Shown here in pieces: positions 8,105 through 15,440 of a DNA stretch of 48,578 nt. Every line of letters starts with the position of its first letter. The first letter of the stretch is position 1. The stretch comes from Singulisphaera sp. GP187 (GTDB lineage: Bacteria > Planctomycetota > Planctomycetia > Gemmatales > Gemmataceae), in the NCBI GenBank assembly GCA_945905925.1, contig CAMDQN010000040.1:1-48578 (forward strand), given 5' to 3'. The translations under genes and the position numbers were made by a program. The notes beneath the pieces are model-generated. The model made no database searches. It was not told the origin of the DNA and saw only the letters and a list, made by a program, of their open reading frames with translations.

Positions 8105-8659
8105 TCAGCCGAGGCGCAAGCGGAAGTTAACAACCTCGACCGGGCACGCGAGGGTCGCGGCAATCTGCGGGAAGTGTGTGTCCACCCAGCCGAACGCCGC
8201 CGCCTCTTCCCATGGTGTGCCGGGCGTGATGTCCACGGACTTCAGGAGAACGAGCCGTTCGGCGCGGAACACGACCGCGACGCGTGCCGCGATGGAATCG
8301 GTGGTGACGCTCCAAGTGTGTGGAAGCGAGCCGGGGCGGGCCTCGTCTTCGAGCGCGAAGGTGAAGGGGTCTAATACACCTACCCCCCTCCCTAAAGGGA
8401 AGGGGGAGGGGGGGGTAGGTCTCTTCGCGACCAACTCCAGAAACGCCTTCGTAACACCCAGCGCCCGCAGTGCGAGCCAGTGCGCGGCTTCTTCGCCAAG
8501 CCCATGTGTACGATCCAACTCGCGCACGGCGTCCGCTACCGGCCCGCCGCCCGGCACGAGCAGCACTTCCGCCGGCGCAAGTGATTCGACGAACGCGCGC
8601 AGCGCCTCGCCGAGCGTCGGAGAGTCGAACAGGCTACCTCCCACTTTCACGACGATCAT
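8105..8659 (-). CDS. MfnE-like amino-acid-kinase-fold kinase (C1 cofactor synthesis)
   Basis: A 184-residue small amino acid kinase family protein. It shows VVKVGGSLFD at the N-terminus, a glycine loop LLVPGGGPVADAV (33-45), TTDSIAARVAV and LVLLKSVDITPG near the C-terminus. In methanogens and C1-converting bacteria a kinase of this type (MfnE) phosphorylates 5-aminomethyl-3-furanmethanol phosphate for methanofuran. The assignment here rests mainly on its 4-base overlap with the MfnF-like gene (ATGA at 8656-8659). Residues of about 80-95 (PTPPSPFPLGRGVGV) are encoded by a palindromic element and look inserted. A uridylate or aspartate kinase relative is a possible alternative. Confidence 0.72.
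   Translation of the reverse strand: MIVVKVGGSLFDSPTLGEALRAFVESLAPAEVLLVPGGGPVADAVRELDRTHGLGEEAAHWLALRALGVTKAFLELVAKRPTPPSPFPLGRGVGVLDPFTFALEDEARPGSLPHTWSVTTDSIAARVAVVFRAERLVLLKSVDITPGTPWEEAAAFGWVDTHFPQIAATLACPVEVVNFRLRLG
8378..8420. repeat. C/G-rich single palindrome inside the mfnE-like gene
   Basis: ACCTACCCCCCTCCCT (8378-8393) pairs with the AGGGGG..GGGGTAGGT stretch ending at 8420, with a short loop around CTAAAGGG. It is a single-hairpin version of the double elements at 5975 and 12651 and is read in frame as a Pro/Gly-rich peptide. Confidence 0.85.
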
Positions 8660-9657
8660 GGCCGGCGCTTCTTGTTTGGCAGTTGAGTGAGAGCGTAGGC
8701 CGGAGCACATGCGGAGACCGCTGCCCCGAGTTGGTCGTTTAGTGAGACGCCACGAGAGCGAATGGCTTGCCACGCCAGGAACTCGCCAGAGCCGGACACG
8801 ATGTATTGAACCGACACGTTTTTGCGGAGTATCTGGAGTCGGTTCGCGGCTTGCGACACGCAATGCTCGATCTGCATCAGTTGCCGCGCCATCACTCCCT
8901 CCGCCAGCGACTGAACATTCTCTGCCGGGACCGTTGCAGGATCACCACAGTACATGCGGCACAAGCGCGCGTGCGCACGCGTCTTCGTCGCCGGACGCCC
9001 GTCCGCGGTGTCGCAATCGTCCGGGTTCTCAGGGATGTGGCCGAGCAACAGATAAGCGTCGAGAGTCGTGGCGAAGAGTTCCGCGGCGACTTGCGAACCG
9101 AGGATTGAGCAAATCGGGGTGCGGCGCACACCCGTGTAGAGCAACTCATTGGTGAAGAGCCGGTCGTAGTCGGTCTTCCCTTCCGGCACTGGAACACCGT
9201 CGAGAATGGGAATGACATCTGTTGTTGTCGAACCGATGTCGATGAGGATCGCGCCGTCTTTTGGTCGGTATTGGTTCCCCGCGAATGTCGCGAGCGCGTG
9301 CCAGTTCGCCGCCGCGACCTTCATGTACCTCTGCTCCGTTTTCGCTTCCCACGTGTGCAGAAACGTTCCGTCGGTACTCCAAACCCACACCGGCCGGCCG
9401 TTCGCGACGGTTTCCACGGCGTTTAGAATCGCGCTCACGCCGGCGCGCTTCGTCTCGAAGCAGTCGCACAGTTCTCCCGTCATCGTGACGGCCAGTTCTT
9501 CCGCGTCCGGGAATTGCGCGACTAATTTCGCGAGAGCGGTCGGCAACGCTTCCGGTTGCTTCCACAACGGGAACGGCACCGACTTGGCCCGTTTATCCGC
9601 TGTCGCGGCCTTTAGGTTTGCGCCGCCGATGTCGAGTCCTAAGATTGAAGTTGCCAT
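8656..9657 (-). CDS. MfnF-like synthase, hydantoinase/oxoprolinase-related (H4MPT-linked C1 pathway)
   Basis: A 333-residue protein with ASKHA-type phosphate motifs: GLDIGGANLKAA at the N-terminus and ILIDIGSTTTDVIPI near residue 160. Conserved blocks DRLFTNELLYTGVRRTP and MYCGD also match the 'H4MPT-linked C1 transfer pathway protein' family, now described as (4-{4-[2-(gamma-L-glutamylamino)ethyl]phenoxymethyl}furan-2-yl)methanamine synthase, MfnF. It couples the furan and tyramine-glutamate parts of methanofuran. The start at 9657 (MATSILGLDIGG) is chosen over an in-frame upstream start at 9699 because the motif sits at the usual distance. The gene overlaps the kinase gene, forming a two-gene cofactor unit. 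Confidence 0.85.
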   Translation of the reverse strand: MATSILGLDIGGANLKAATADKRAKSVPFPLWKQPEALPTALAKLVAQFPDAEELAVTMTGELCDCFETKRAGVSAILNAVETVANGRPVWVWSTDGTFLHTWEAKTEQRYMKVAAANWHALATFAGNQYRPKDGAILIDIGSTTTDVIPILDGVPVPEGKTDYDRLFTNELLYTGVRRTPICSILGSQVAAELFATTLDAYLLLGHIPENPDDCDTADGRPATKTRAHARLCRMYCGDPATVPAENVQSLAEGVMARQLMQIEHCVSQAANRLQILRKNVSVQYIVSGSGEFLAWQAIRSRGVSLNDQLGAAVSACAPAYALTQLPNKKRRP

Positions 9658-9668
9658 GCGGGCAAAAT

Positions 9669-9763
9669 AGTCTTCCAGTCGGCAAGTCCCAAGTCCCAAG
9701 TCGAAGACGACGAGGGCGGACTGCCTTGACTGTGACTTGCCGACTTGTGACTTGAGACTTCCA
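9669..9763. repeat. AAGTC-heptamer inverted element between mfnF-like and Hsp70 genes
   Basis: The left part (about 9676-9704) repeats AAGTCCC/AAGTCCC/AAGTCGA; the right part (about 9724-9762) repeats the reverse-complement words GACTTGC, GACTTGT, GACTTGA. The arms are imperfect but the shared unit is clear. It fills the 109-base divergent gap and ends four bases before the Hsp70 ATG. The element at 43381 is built from the same unit. Confidence 0.75.
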
Positions 9764-9766
9764 AAG

Positions 9767-12646
9767 ATGCCCCGCTATCTCGTCGGAATCGATCTCGGGA
9801 CCACCAATATCGCGGTGGCCTACGTGGACACCGCCAGCAAAGCCGTTGGCGGGCCGCGGTTGAACACGTTCCACATCCCGCAAGTGGTCGCGGCATCGCA
9901 GGTGCAAGAGCAGGATTTGCTGCCGTCGTTCCTGTACATTCCGGGGCCGCACGACCTCGCGCCCGCGGCGATTGACCTTCCTTGGAGGAAGAACCCCACG
10001 GACACCGCGGGGCTGTTCGCCAGGAACCACGGGGCGAAGGTTCCCGGGCGCCAGGTGTCCAGCGCGAAGTCGTGGCTGTGCCACCCCGGCGTCGATCGCA
10101 CCGCGCCGCTTCTGCCGTGGGCTGGGCCGCCGGACGTTCCGCGACTCTCCCCTTTGGAAGTGTCAGCGAAGTATCTCAAGCACATCGTCGAAGCGTGGAA
10201 CGCCGCGCCCAACCGCAAGGACGCGGACAAGCTCGAAGAGCAAACGGTGGTGGTCACGGTGCCCGCGTCGTTCGACGACGTGGCGCGGAACCTCACTGCC
10301 GAGTCCGCGAAGCAAGCCGGCCTGAAGAACGTCACGCTCCTCGAAGAACCGCAGGCCGCGTTCTACGCGTGGCTCGGAACGCACTCGCCGCAGGAAGCCG
10401 GGATGCTCAAGCCCGGGATGCGGTGTCTCGTCGTCGATGTCGGCGGCGGCACATCTGACTTCAGCTTGATTCGCGCAGGCGAAGAGAAAGGCGAACTCAC
10501 GTTCCTCCGCGACGCGGTCGGCGATCACCTGTTGCTCGGCGGCGACAACATGGACCTCGCGCTCGCCAAAACCGTCGAACTGAAACTGCCCGGCGGCAGG
10601 TTGGACGCGGCGCAGTTCGGGTCGCTCGTGCAGGCGTGCCGTAACGCGAAAGAGGCGCTGCTCGCGGACCCGCCCCCGCCGAGCTATCCGGTCACGGTGA
10701 TGGGCAAGGGCCGCTCGGTCGTGGGCGGCACGGTGTCTGTGAACATCACGCCGAAAGACGTGGCGACTTCGCTGTTCGACGGCTTCTTCCCGCACACCTC
10801 GTTTGAAGCGGAACCGACGCAGGGCGCGCGAACGGGTCTTCAAGAGATGGGGCTTCCCTACGTCTCGGACCCGGCGGTGAGCAAACACCTCGCCGCGTTC
10901 CTCCGTCAGCACCTGCACGACTTTGAAAAAGAGAACCCCACCGCATCGACCGTCGTCGATGCAATCCTCTTCAACGGTGGCGTGTTCCAACCGGAAGTGC
11001 TGCGCGAGCGCGTCATTGATGTGATGCGCCCGTGGTTCGACCAGAAGGAAAAGAAGTGGGAGCCGCTGGTGCTCACGAGTCCGTCGCTCGATCTCGCGGT
11101 GGCTTGGGGCGCCGCGTACTTCGCGTGGCTGAAGCACAGTGGCGGGCGGCGCATCGGCGGCGGCATTCCGCGGTCGTACTACGTCGCGGTGGAAACCGAC
11201 ACGCCCGGCCGCGGCGTCCACGCGCACAGTATCCCCGTGCTGTGCGTCGTCCCGCGGCGCATGCAGGAGGGCGAAGAGGTTCACATGCCCTCGCCCGTCC
11301 TCGAACTGGCACTCGGCGAACCGGTGCTGTTCCCGCTGTACACCTCGACCGTGCGCGGCGACGATAAGCCTGGTCAGGTGCTGCGACTGCCGGAAGAGTC
11401 GCTGATGCGGTTGCCGCCGCTGCACACGATCCTTCGCGGCGGGAAGCGGGCCGGTGCGAAGCGTGTCCCCGTGACGCTCGCGGCCAAGTGTACCGAGATC
11501 GGCACGCTCGAACTGTATTGCGAGTCGAAGGAAGGGAACCGCTGGCGGTTGGAGTTCAACGTCCGCGACGTACTGCGCGAGCCATCGGAGGAGGACGATG
11601 AAGAGAACGCGAAAGGCACCGTGATCGACGTGTTCCCTGAGGAGAAGGTGCAGGCCGCCGGGACGCTGATTGCCGCTGTATTTGGCGATCAAGCTCCGGT
11701 CGCTGACGCTCCCGGCTCGCCAAGTACAATCGCGCCCCCGACAACCTCCGACCTCCCCAAGTTGCTCGAAACCGCGCTCGAATCCCCGCGTTCCGACTGG
11801 CCCACCGGATTGTGTCGGCGGATGTGGGAGTTCCTCGAAGCCGACGCGATTGGGCGCGCGAAGTCACCCGGGCATCTGTCACGCTGGTACAACTTGACGG
11901 GCTACGTCCTGCGCCCCGGATTCGGCGACCCGGTGGACCGCTATCGCGTCGAAGCACTGTGGAAGATGATCACCGCCGCCGCGAGCGGACAGGCGCAAAC
12001 GAGCGGACCGAAGAAGGTCGTGGTTCCCGAAGGCGGCGCCGACTATTGGATCATGTGGCGCCGCGTCAGTGGGGGACTCAACGCGGCACTCCAGCAAGCA
12101 CTGTTCTCGCGCCTGAAGCCGACGCTGCTTCCGGTGAAGGGCAAGGCGTTCTCGCGCCCGCCCGCGAACGAGTACGCGGAGATGTGGCGCGCCGCCGCGA
12201 CCCTCGAACGGCTCGACGCCAAGACCCGCGAGACGCTCGGCGCCGCGGTACTTCGCGACGGCAAGAAATCGCCCGTTCCGACGTATGCATTCTGGGCGCT
12301 CACCAGGTTCGGCGCCCGCGTGCAGTTCTACGGTCCGCTGAACTCGGTCGTTCACCCCGAAATCGTGGAACAGTGGATCGAGGAACTGTTGCCCTTCGTG
12401 CCCGCGAACGACAGCGAGCGCAACGGCTGGCTGTTCTGCCTGTCGCAGCTCGCGCGTCAAAGCGGGTTGCGAGCGGTTGACATCAGTGACTCGACGCGCA
12501 ACCGCGTTCTGGGCGTGTTGCGGTCGCACCCGTGCCCTGGCGCGTGGAAGCGCATGGTAGAAGAAGTCGTCGCGGCCGAGGGCGAAGAAGCGTCGCGGTT
12601 GTTTGGCGAAAGCCTTCCGATTGGGTTACGATTGTCGGGGGGATAG
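9767..12646 (+). CDS. Large Hsp70-family (DnaK-like) protein
   Basis: A 959-residue Hsp70-type protein, much longer than DnaK (about 640). The nucleotide-binding domain has phosphate-1 motif LVGIDLGTTNIAVAYVD (residues 4-20), phosphate-2 motif VVDVGGGTSDFSLI (about 222-235) and the adenosine motif AILFNGGVF (about 398-406). A beta-rich, substrate-domain-like section follows to about 630, then an acidic/Pro linker and a long helical C-terminal domain of some 300 residues not found in DnaK. The linker (about 638-654) is encoded by a palindromic sequence. ATG at 9767 gives the normal N-terminus. It probably acts as an ATP-dependent chaperone with unknown clients; no dnaJ or grpE is adjacent. Confidence 0.85.
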   Translation: MPRYLVGIDLGTTNIAVAYVDTASKAVGGPRLNTFHIPQVVAASQVQEQDLLPSFLYIPGPHDLAPAAIDLPWRKNPTDTAGLFARNHGAKVPGRQVSSAKSWLCHPGVDRTAPLLPWAGPPDVPRLSPLEVSAKYLKHIVEAWNAAPNRKDADKLEEQTVVVTVPASFDDVARNLTAESAKQAGLKNVTLLEEPQAAFYAWLGTHSPQEAGMLKPGMRCLVVDVGGGTSDFSLIRAGEEKGELTFLRDAVGDHLLLGGDNMDLALAKTVELKLPGGRLDAAQFGSLVQACRNAKEALLADPPPPSYPVTVMGKGRSVVGGTVSVNITPKDVATSLFDGFFPHTSFEAEPTQGARTGLQEMGLPYVSDPAVSKHLAAFLRQHLHDFEKENPTASTVVDAILFNGGVFQPEVLRERVIDVMRPWFDQKEKKWEPLVLTSPSLDLAVAWGAAYFAWLKHSGGRRIGGGIPRSYYVAVETDTPGRGVHAHSIPVLCVVPRRMQEGEEVHMPSPVLELALGEPVLFPLYTSTVRGDDKPGQVLRLPEESLMRLPPLHTILRGGKRAGAKRVPVTLAAKCTEIGTLELYCESKEGNRWRLEFNVRDVLREPSEEDDEENAKGTVIDVFPEEKVQAAGTLIAAVFGDQAPVADAPGSPSTIAPPTTSDLPKLLETALESPRSDWPTGLCRRMWEFLEADAIGRAKSPGHLSRWYNLTGYVLRPGFGDPVDRYRVEALWKMITAAASGQAQTSGPKKVVVPEGGADYWIMWRRVSGGLNAALQQALFSRLKPTLLPVKGKAFSRPPANEYAEMWRAAATLERLDAKTRETLGAAVLRDGKKSPVPTYAFWALTRFGARVQFYGPLNSVVHPEIVEQWIEELLPFVPANDSERNGWLFCLSQLARQSGLRAVDISDSTRNRVLGVLRSHPCPGAWKRMVEEVVAAEGEEASRLFGESLPIGLRLSGG
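11678..11727. repeat. Short palindromic element in the Hsp70 linker
   Basis: GTATTTGGCGA (11678-11688) matches the reverse complement of TCGCCAAGTAC (11717-11727) at 10 of 11 positions, and the interior holds CTCCGGTCGCTGACGCTCCC, itself nearly self-complementary. It is translated in frame as GDQAPVADAPGSPS, between two recognisable domains, which suggests insertion at a tolerant site. Confidence 0.55.
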
Positions 12647-12650
12647 GAAA

Positions 12651-12739
12651 CCTACCCCCCAACCCCCTTCCTGAAGGGAGGGGGAGCAAAGCTTTCGCGC
12701 TCTTCTCCCCCTCCCTGAAGGGAGGGGTTGGGGGTAGGT
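12651..12739. repeat. C/G-rich double palindrome between Hsp70 and histidine kinase genes
   Basis: Arms 12651-12686 and 12705-12739 are near-perfect reverse complements, starting ACCTACCCCCCAACCCCC. Each arm contains a CCCTTCCTGAAGGG-type hairpin. The element starts four bases after the Hsp70 stop and ends 16 bases before the kinase ATG. It could act as a terminator or processing site, and is the intergenic counterpart of the copy inside queG. Confidence 0.92.
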
Positions 12740-12755
12740 TCTTCGGAACATTCCC

Positions 12756-14387
12756 ATGCTCACGCTCACGATCACGAACAAACTCGAAACGCAGCAGCTC
12801 ACGCACAACAGCGGACCGCTGGAACTGGGCCGCGGCCCAGTGCGGCCCGGTGCGGCACGCATCGTCGTGCGCGATGCGTTCGTCTCGCGCGACCACATCC
12901 GCCTCGATGAACTCCCCGGCCGCAAGGTGAAGGTGACGAACCTCAGCACCAAGACTCCGGTCACAGTGGACAACCACGCGGTGCTGAACCCCGGTGTGAA
13001 CTGCGACTACCTGCTCCCGGTACGCCTCGCGATCGGCGAAACGGTCATCGACGTGGACTCTGGCGACACCGATTCGGTGTCGGCGAACCAGTACCAGACC
13101 ATCGCCGCGCCCGCCCGCGCCACGGCCAGCGGCTCCAGTGGGCCGCCCCTCATCGACCGGAGCGAGGCCGCAAAGCCTGAAGAAATCGTCGGCTGGCTTG
13201 AAACGGTCGTGAACGTACAGAAGGCCGGTGAGCGCGAAGCGTTCTACAAACAGGCCGCCGATGCGCTCGTCACGCACATCGGCCTGGACACCGGTCTCGT
13301 ACTCGTGAAAGAGGGCGAGTCGTGGCGCGTGACGACACAGGTGGTGCGCGACGACAAGCAACTGGGCCGCGCGTTCAGTCACGCACTCCTGAATCAAGCG
13401 CTCACGGGGAAGCGGACCTTCTACGTGGGTGCGGCCGGGGCCGGCGGCGGCGAAAGCCTCGTCGGGGTGCAGGGCGTTGTCGTGTCGCCGTTCTTCGACT
13501 CGAAGGGCGAGGTGACCGGTGTCGTGTACGGCAGTCGGATGCAGCGCGCGAAGGGCCGCGAGATCGGTCCGCTCGAAGCGCAAGTGGTGCAACTGCTCGC
13601 TACCGCCGTTGGCGCGGGCCTTCAGCGCCTCGAAAAAGACGACGAGGCCAACCGGTTGCGGGTCGCGAAGGAAGCCGCGGAAGAAGCCGACCGCACCAAG
13701 AGCGGGTTCCTCGCGATGGTGAGTCACGAACTCCGCACGCCGCTCACGACCATCATCGGCTACTCGGAAATGCTTCTCGAACAGGCCACGATGGACAACC
13801 TTCCGCAGTACACCGCGGACCTGCAACAGGTCCACACCGCGGGCCAGCACTTGCTCGCGCTCATCAACGACATCCTCGACTTCTCGAAGATCGAAGCGGG
13901 CAAGTTTGAGATCGCAAAAGACCCCTACGCGCCGGCGAGTTTGATTCACGATCTGATGGTGTCGGTCGACCCGCTGGCGAAGAAGAACAACAACCGGCTC
14001 GAGGTGGACTGCCCACCGGACCTGGGCAAGGCGATGGGCGACCCAACGCGCATCCGTCAGTGCATCCTGAATCTCGTGGGCAACGCGTGCAAGTTCACAA
14101 AGGACGGTCTTGTGAAGGTGACCGCCCGGCGCGAATCGGTGGGCGGCGTGGACTCGATTCGTGTCGTGGTGTCGGACAGCGGTATCGGGATGTCGCCGGA
14201 GCAGGTGGAGCGGTTGTTCCAGGCGTTCACGCAGGTGGATTCGTCGGCCGGGCGGAAGTTCGGCGGCACCGGGTTGGGATTAGTGATCAGCCAGAAACTC
14301 TCCGCCGCGATGGGCGGCCAGATCACCGTGACGAGCGCAGCGGGCAAGGGCAGCACCTTCACGATGACCATCAAGGCGATGCTGTGA
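12756..14387 (+). CDS. FHA-GAF sensor histidine kinase
   Basis: A 543-residue soluble-looking kinase without transmembrane segments. Residues 1-110 resemble an FHA phosphothreonine-binding domain (LELGRGP ... VSRDHIRLD ... VTNLSTKTPV). Residues of about 140-300 form a GAF-like sensor. The HisKA motif FLAMVSHELRTPLTTI carries the phospho-accepting His324. The HATPase domain has the N box LNLVGNACKFTKDG, the G1 box VVVSDSGIGM and the G2 box KFGGTGLGLVIS. No receiver domain is fused and no response regulator is adjacent, so its partner is elsewhere. The FHA domain suggests crosstalk with Ser/Thr kinases, which are abundant in planctomycetes. Its 3' end overlaps the hicA-like reading frame on the other strand. 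Confidence 0.9.
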   Translation: MLTLTITNKLETQQLTHNSGPLELGRGPVRPGAARIVVRDAFVSRDHIRLDELPGRKVKVTNLSTKTPVTVDNHAVLNPGVNCDYLLPVRLAIGETVIDVDSGDTDSVSANQYQTIAAPARATASGSSGPPLIDRSEAAKPEEIVGWLETVVNVQKAGEREAFYKQAADALVTHIGLDTGLVLVKEGESWRVTTQVVRDDKQLGRAFSHALLNQALTGKRTFYVGAAGAGGGESLVGVQGVVVSPFFDSKGEVTGVVYGSRMQRAKGREIGPLEAQVVQLLATAVGAGLQRLEKDDEANRLRVAKEAAEEADRTKSGFLAMVSHELRTPLTTIIGYSEMLLEQATMDNLPQYTADLQQVHTAGQHLLALINDILDFSKIEAGKFEIAKDPYAPASLIHDLMVSVDPLAKKNNNRLEVDCPPDLGKAMGDPTRIRQCILNLVGNACKFTKDGLVKVTARRESVGGVDSIRVVVSDSGIGMSPEQVERLFQAFTQVDSSAGRKFGGTGLGLVISQKLSAAMGGQITVTSAAGKGSTFTMTIKAML

Positions 14388-14602
14388 GGTGCGTCCCCCA
14401 GATCGTCGTCGGTCCGATCGGCGTCGCGCATGATGCTCCGCTCTGTACCGGGCTTCAGGTCTTTGTTGCCGTGAACCGGAACCGTCGTTTGCTTTCCGCT
14501 CGTGGGATGCCGGTAGACGAAGTGACTTCCGGTAACGCGAACCAGCACCCACCCGCGACCTTCGAGGATACGGCACATCCGCCGACCGGACACCGGTTTC
14601 AT
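14057..14602 (-). CDS. hicA: HicA-like mRNA interferase toxin with an aberrant C-terminal extension
   Basis: The first 70 residues are a HicA toxin: MKPVSGRRMCRILEGRGW, then GSHFVYRHP with the catalytic His27, and a VPVHGNKDLKPGT segment ending near RSIMRDADRTDDDL. HicA cleaves mRNA as a small dsRBD-like protein of about 60-80 residues. Here no stop occurs after the conserved part; the frame continues to 14057, opposite the 3' end of the histidine kinase gene, giving 181 residues with no recognisable tail. The normal stop may have been lost, so the toxin may be altered or inactive. The ATG at 14602 overlaps the hicB stop by four bases. Confidence 0.72.
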   Translation of the reverse strand: MKPVSGRRMCRILEGRGWVLVRVTGSHFVYRHPTSGKQTTVPVHGNKDLKPGTERSIMRDADRTDDDLGDAPHSIALMVIVKVLPLPAALVTVIWPPIAAESFWLITNPNPVPPNFRPADESTCVNAWNNRSTCSGDIPIPLSDTTTRIESTPPTDSRRAVTFTRPSFVNLHALPTRFRMH

Positions 14603-14832
14603 GCCGCACCCTCTTTGCGCGGTGCGCCGGTCGCGTGGTCGTGCGCCGCGGCGAGCCACGCTTCGGCGGCTTCCTTCAGGTTGTCGCGAACTTCGTCAAG
14701 CGTTTCGCCCTCGGTGTAGCAACCCGGCAGCGCGGGCACTTCGGCCGAGAACCCGCCCACGTCCGGTTCGGGATACACCAGCGCGGTAATGGTTACGGTC
14801 ACTTGCACGGCGATCGGTTGCGCGTTCGGCAC
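14599..14832 (-). CDS. hicB: HicB-like antitoxin
   Basis: A 77-residue protein with the partial RNase H-like HicB fold: YPEPDVGGFSAEVPALPGCYTEGETLDEV, where the PALPGC..GET motif is diagnostic, followed by NLKEAAEAWL. No DNA-binding domain is present, so autoregulation may need another factor. A GTG at 14832 is the likely start, two bases after the upstream acetyltransferase stop; no ATG is available before the domain. It precedes hicA in the operon (hicBA order) and overlaps it by four bases, so translation is coupled. It should neutralise the adjacent HicA. Confidence 0.82.
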   Translation of the reverse strand: MPNAQPIAVQVTVTITALVYPEPDVGGFSAEVPALPGCYTEGETLDEVRDNLKEAAEAWLAAAHDHATGAPRKEGAA

Positions 14833-14834
14833 GG

Positions 14835-15440
14835 TCAGCCCGCCGGTTGCTTCGATGATGCCGCGTGGCCCGTGTTCGTGCCCGCCCATTCGTCGCGAAG
14901 CACCGAATACATCCGCACGTCCTCGAAGTTTCCGCGACGCAACAGCGATTTGCGCAACACCCCTTCGTGACGGAACCCGATCTTCGTCAGCACTCGCTCG
15001 CTCGCGGTGTTGCCGTCGATGACGCGGGCCTGCATCCGCTCCGGCATGTACTCCGCGAACACGAAGTTCAGCACCGCACGGCACGCTTCGACGACGTAAC
15101 CCATCCCCCAAAACGGCTCCGCGATCCAGTAGCCGAGTTCCATCGTCCTGTGTTGGCTCGCGGCCCAGAAACACCCGCACGCGCCGATCGGTCGCGGGTC
15201 CGGCGGGACCGTGATCGCGTAGGGTTCGGCCATGCCTTCGAGGTAGCGCAGCACGGCATAGTCGCGGATGAACAGGATCGTGTCCGCGATGGTTTGGTGT
15301 GCCTCCCAGAGCGTGAATCGTGTCACGTTCGGGTTGCGGGCGTGTACGAACAGCGGTTGTGCGTCGTCGTCGGTGAACGCCCGCAGAGTGAGCCGTTCGG
15401 TGGTGAGCGTAGGCGGGCGCCAGAAGTGCGGCTTCATCAT
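14835..15440 (-). CDS. RimJ/RimL-type GNAT acetyltransferase
   Basis: A 201-residue GNAT enzyme. The opening TTERLTLRAFTDDDAQPLF is typical of RimJ/RimL acetyltransferases, ELGYWIAEPFWGMGYVVEA covers the acetyl-CoA binding loop, and NTASERVLTKIGFRHEG is the conserved C-terminal motif. Substrate is unknown; N-terminal protein acetylation or small-molecule acetylation are both possible. The start (ATGATG at 15440) overlaps the stop of the sugar kinase gene, and hicB begins right after its stop, so kinase, acetyltransferase and hicBA form a single leftward unit. Confidence 0.88.
   Translation of the reverse strand: MMKPHFWRPPTLTTERLTLRAFTDDDAQPLFVHARNPNVTRFTLWEAHQTIADTILFIRDYAVLRYLEGMAEPYAITVPPDPRPIGACGCFWAASQHRTMELGYWIAEPFWGMGYVVEACRAVLNFVFAEYMPERMQARVIDGNTASERVLTKIGFRHEGVLRKSLLRRGNFEDVRMYSVLRDEWAGTNTGHAASSKQPAG

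Noticed and set aside
10163-11692. A 509-codon frame antisense to the Hsp70 gene.
   Set aside because: It lies wholly within a clear Hsp70 gene and encodes an Arg/His-rich sequence without motifs; similar shadows occur opposite most long genes here (12483-13949, 39660-41306, 30838-32109).
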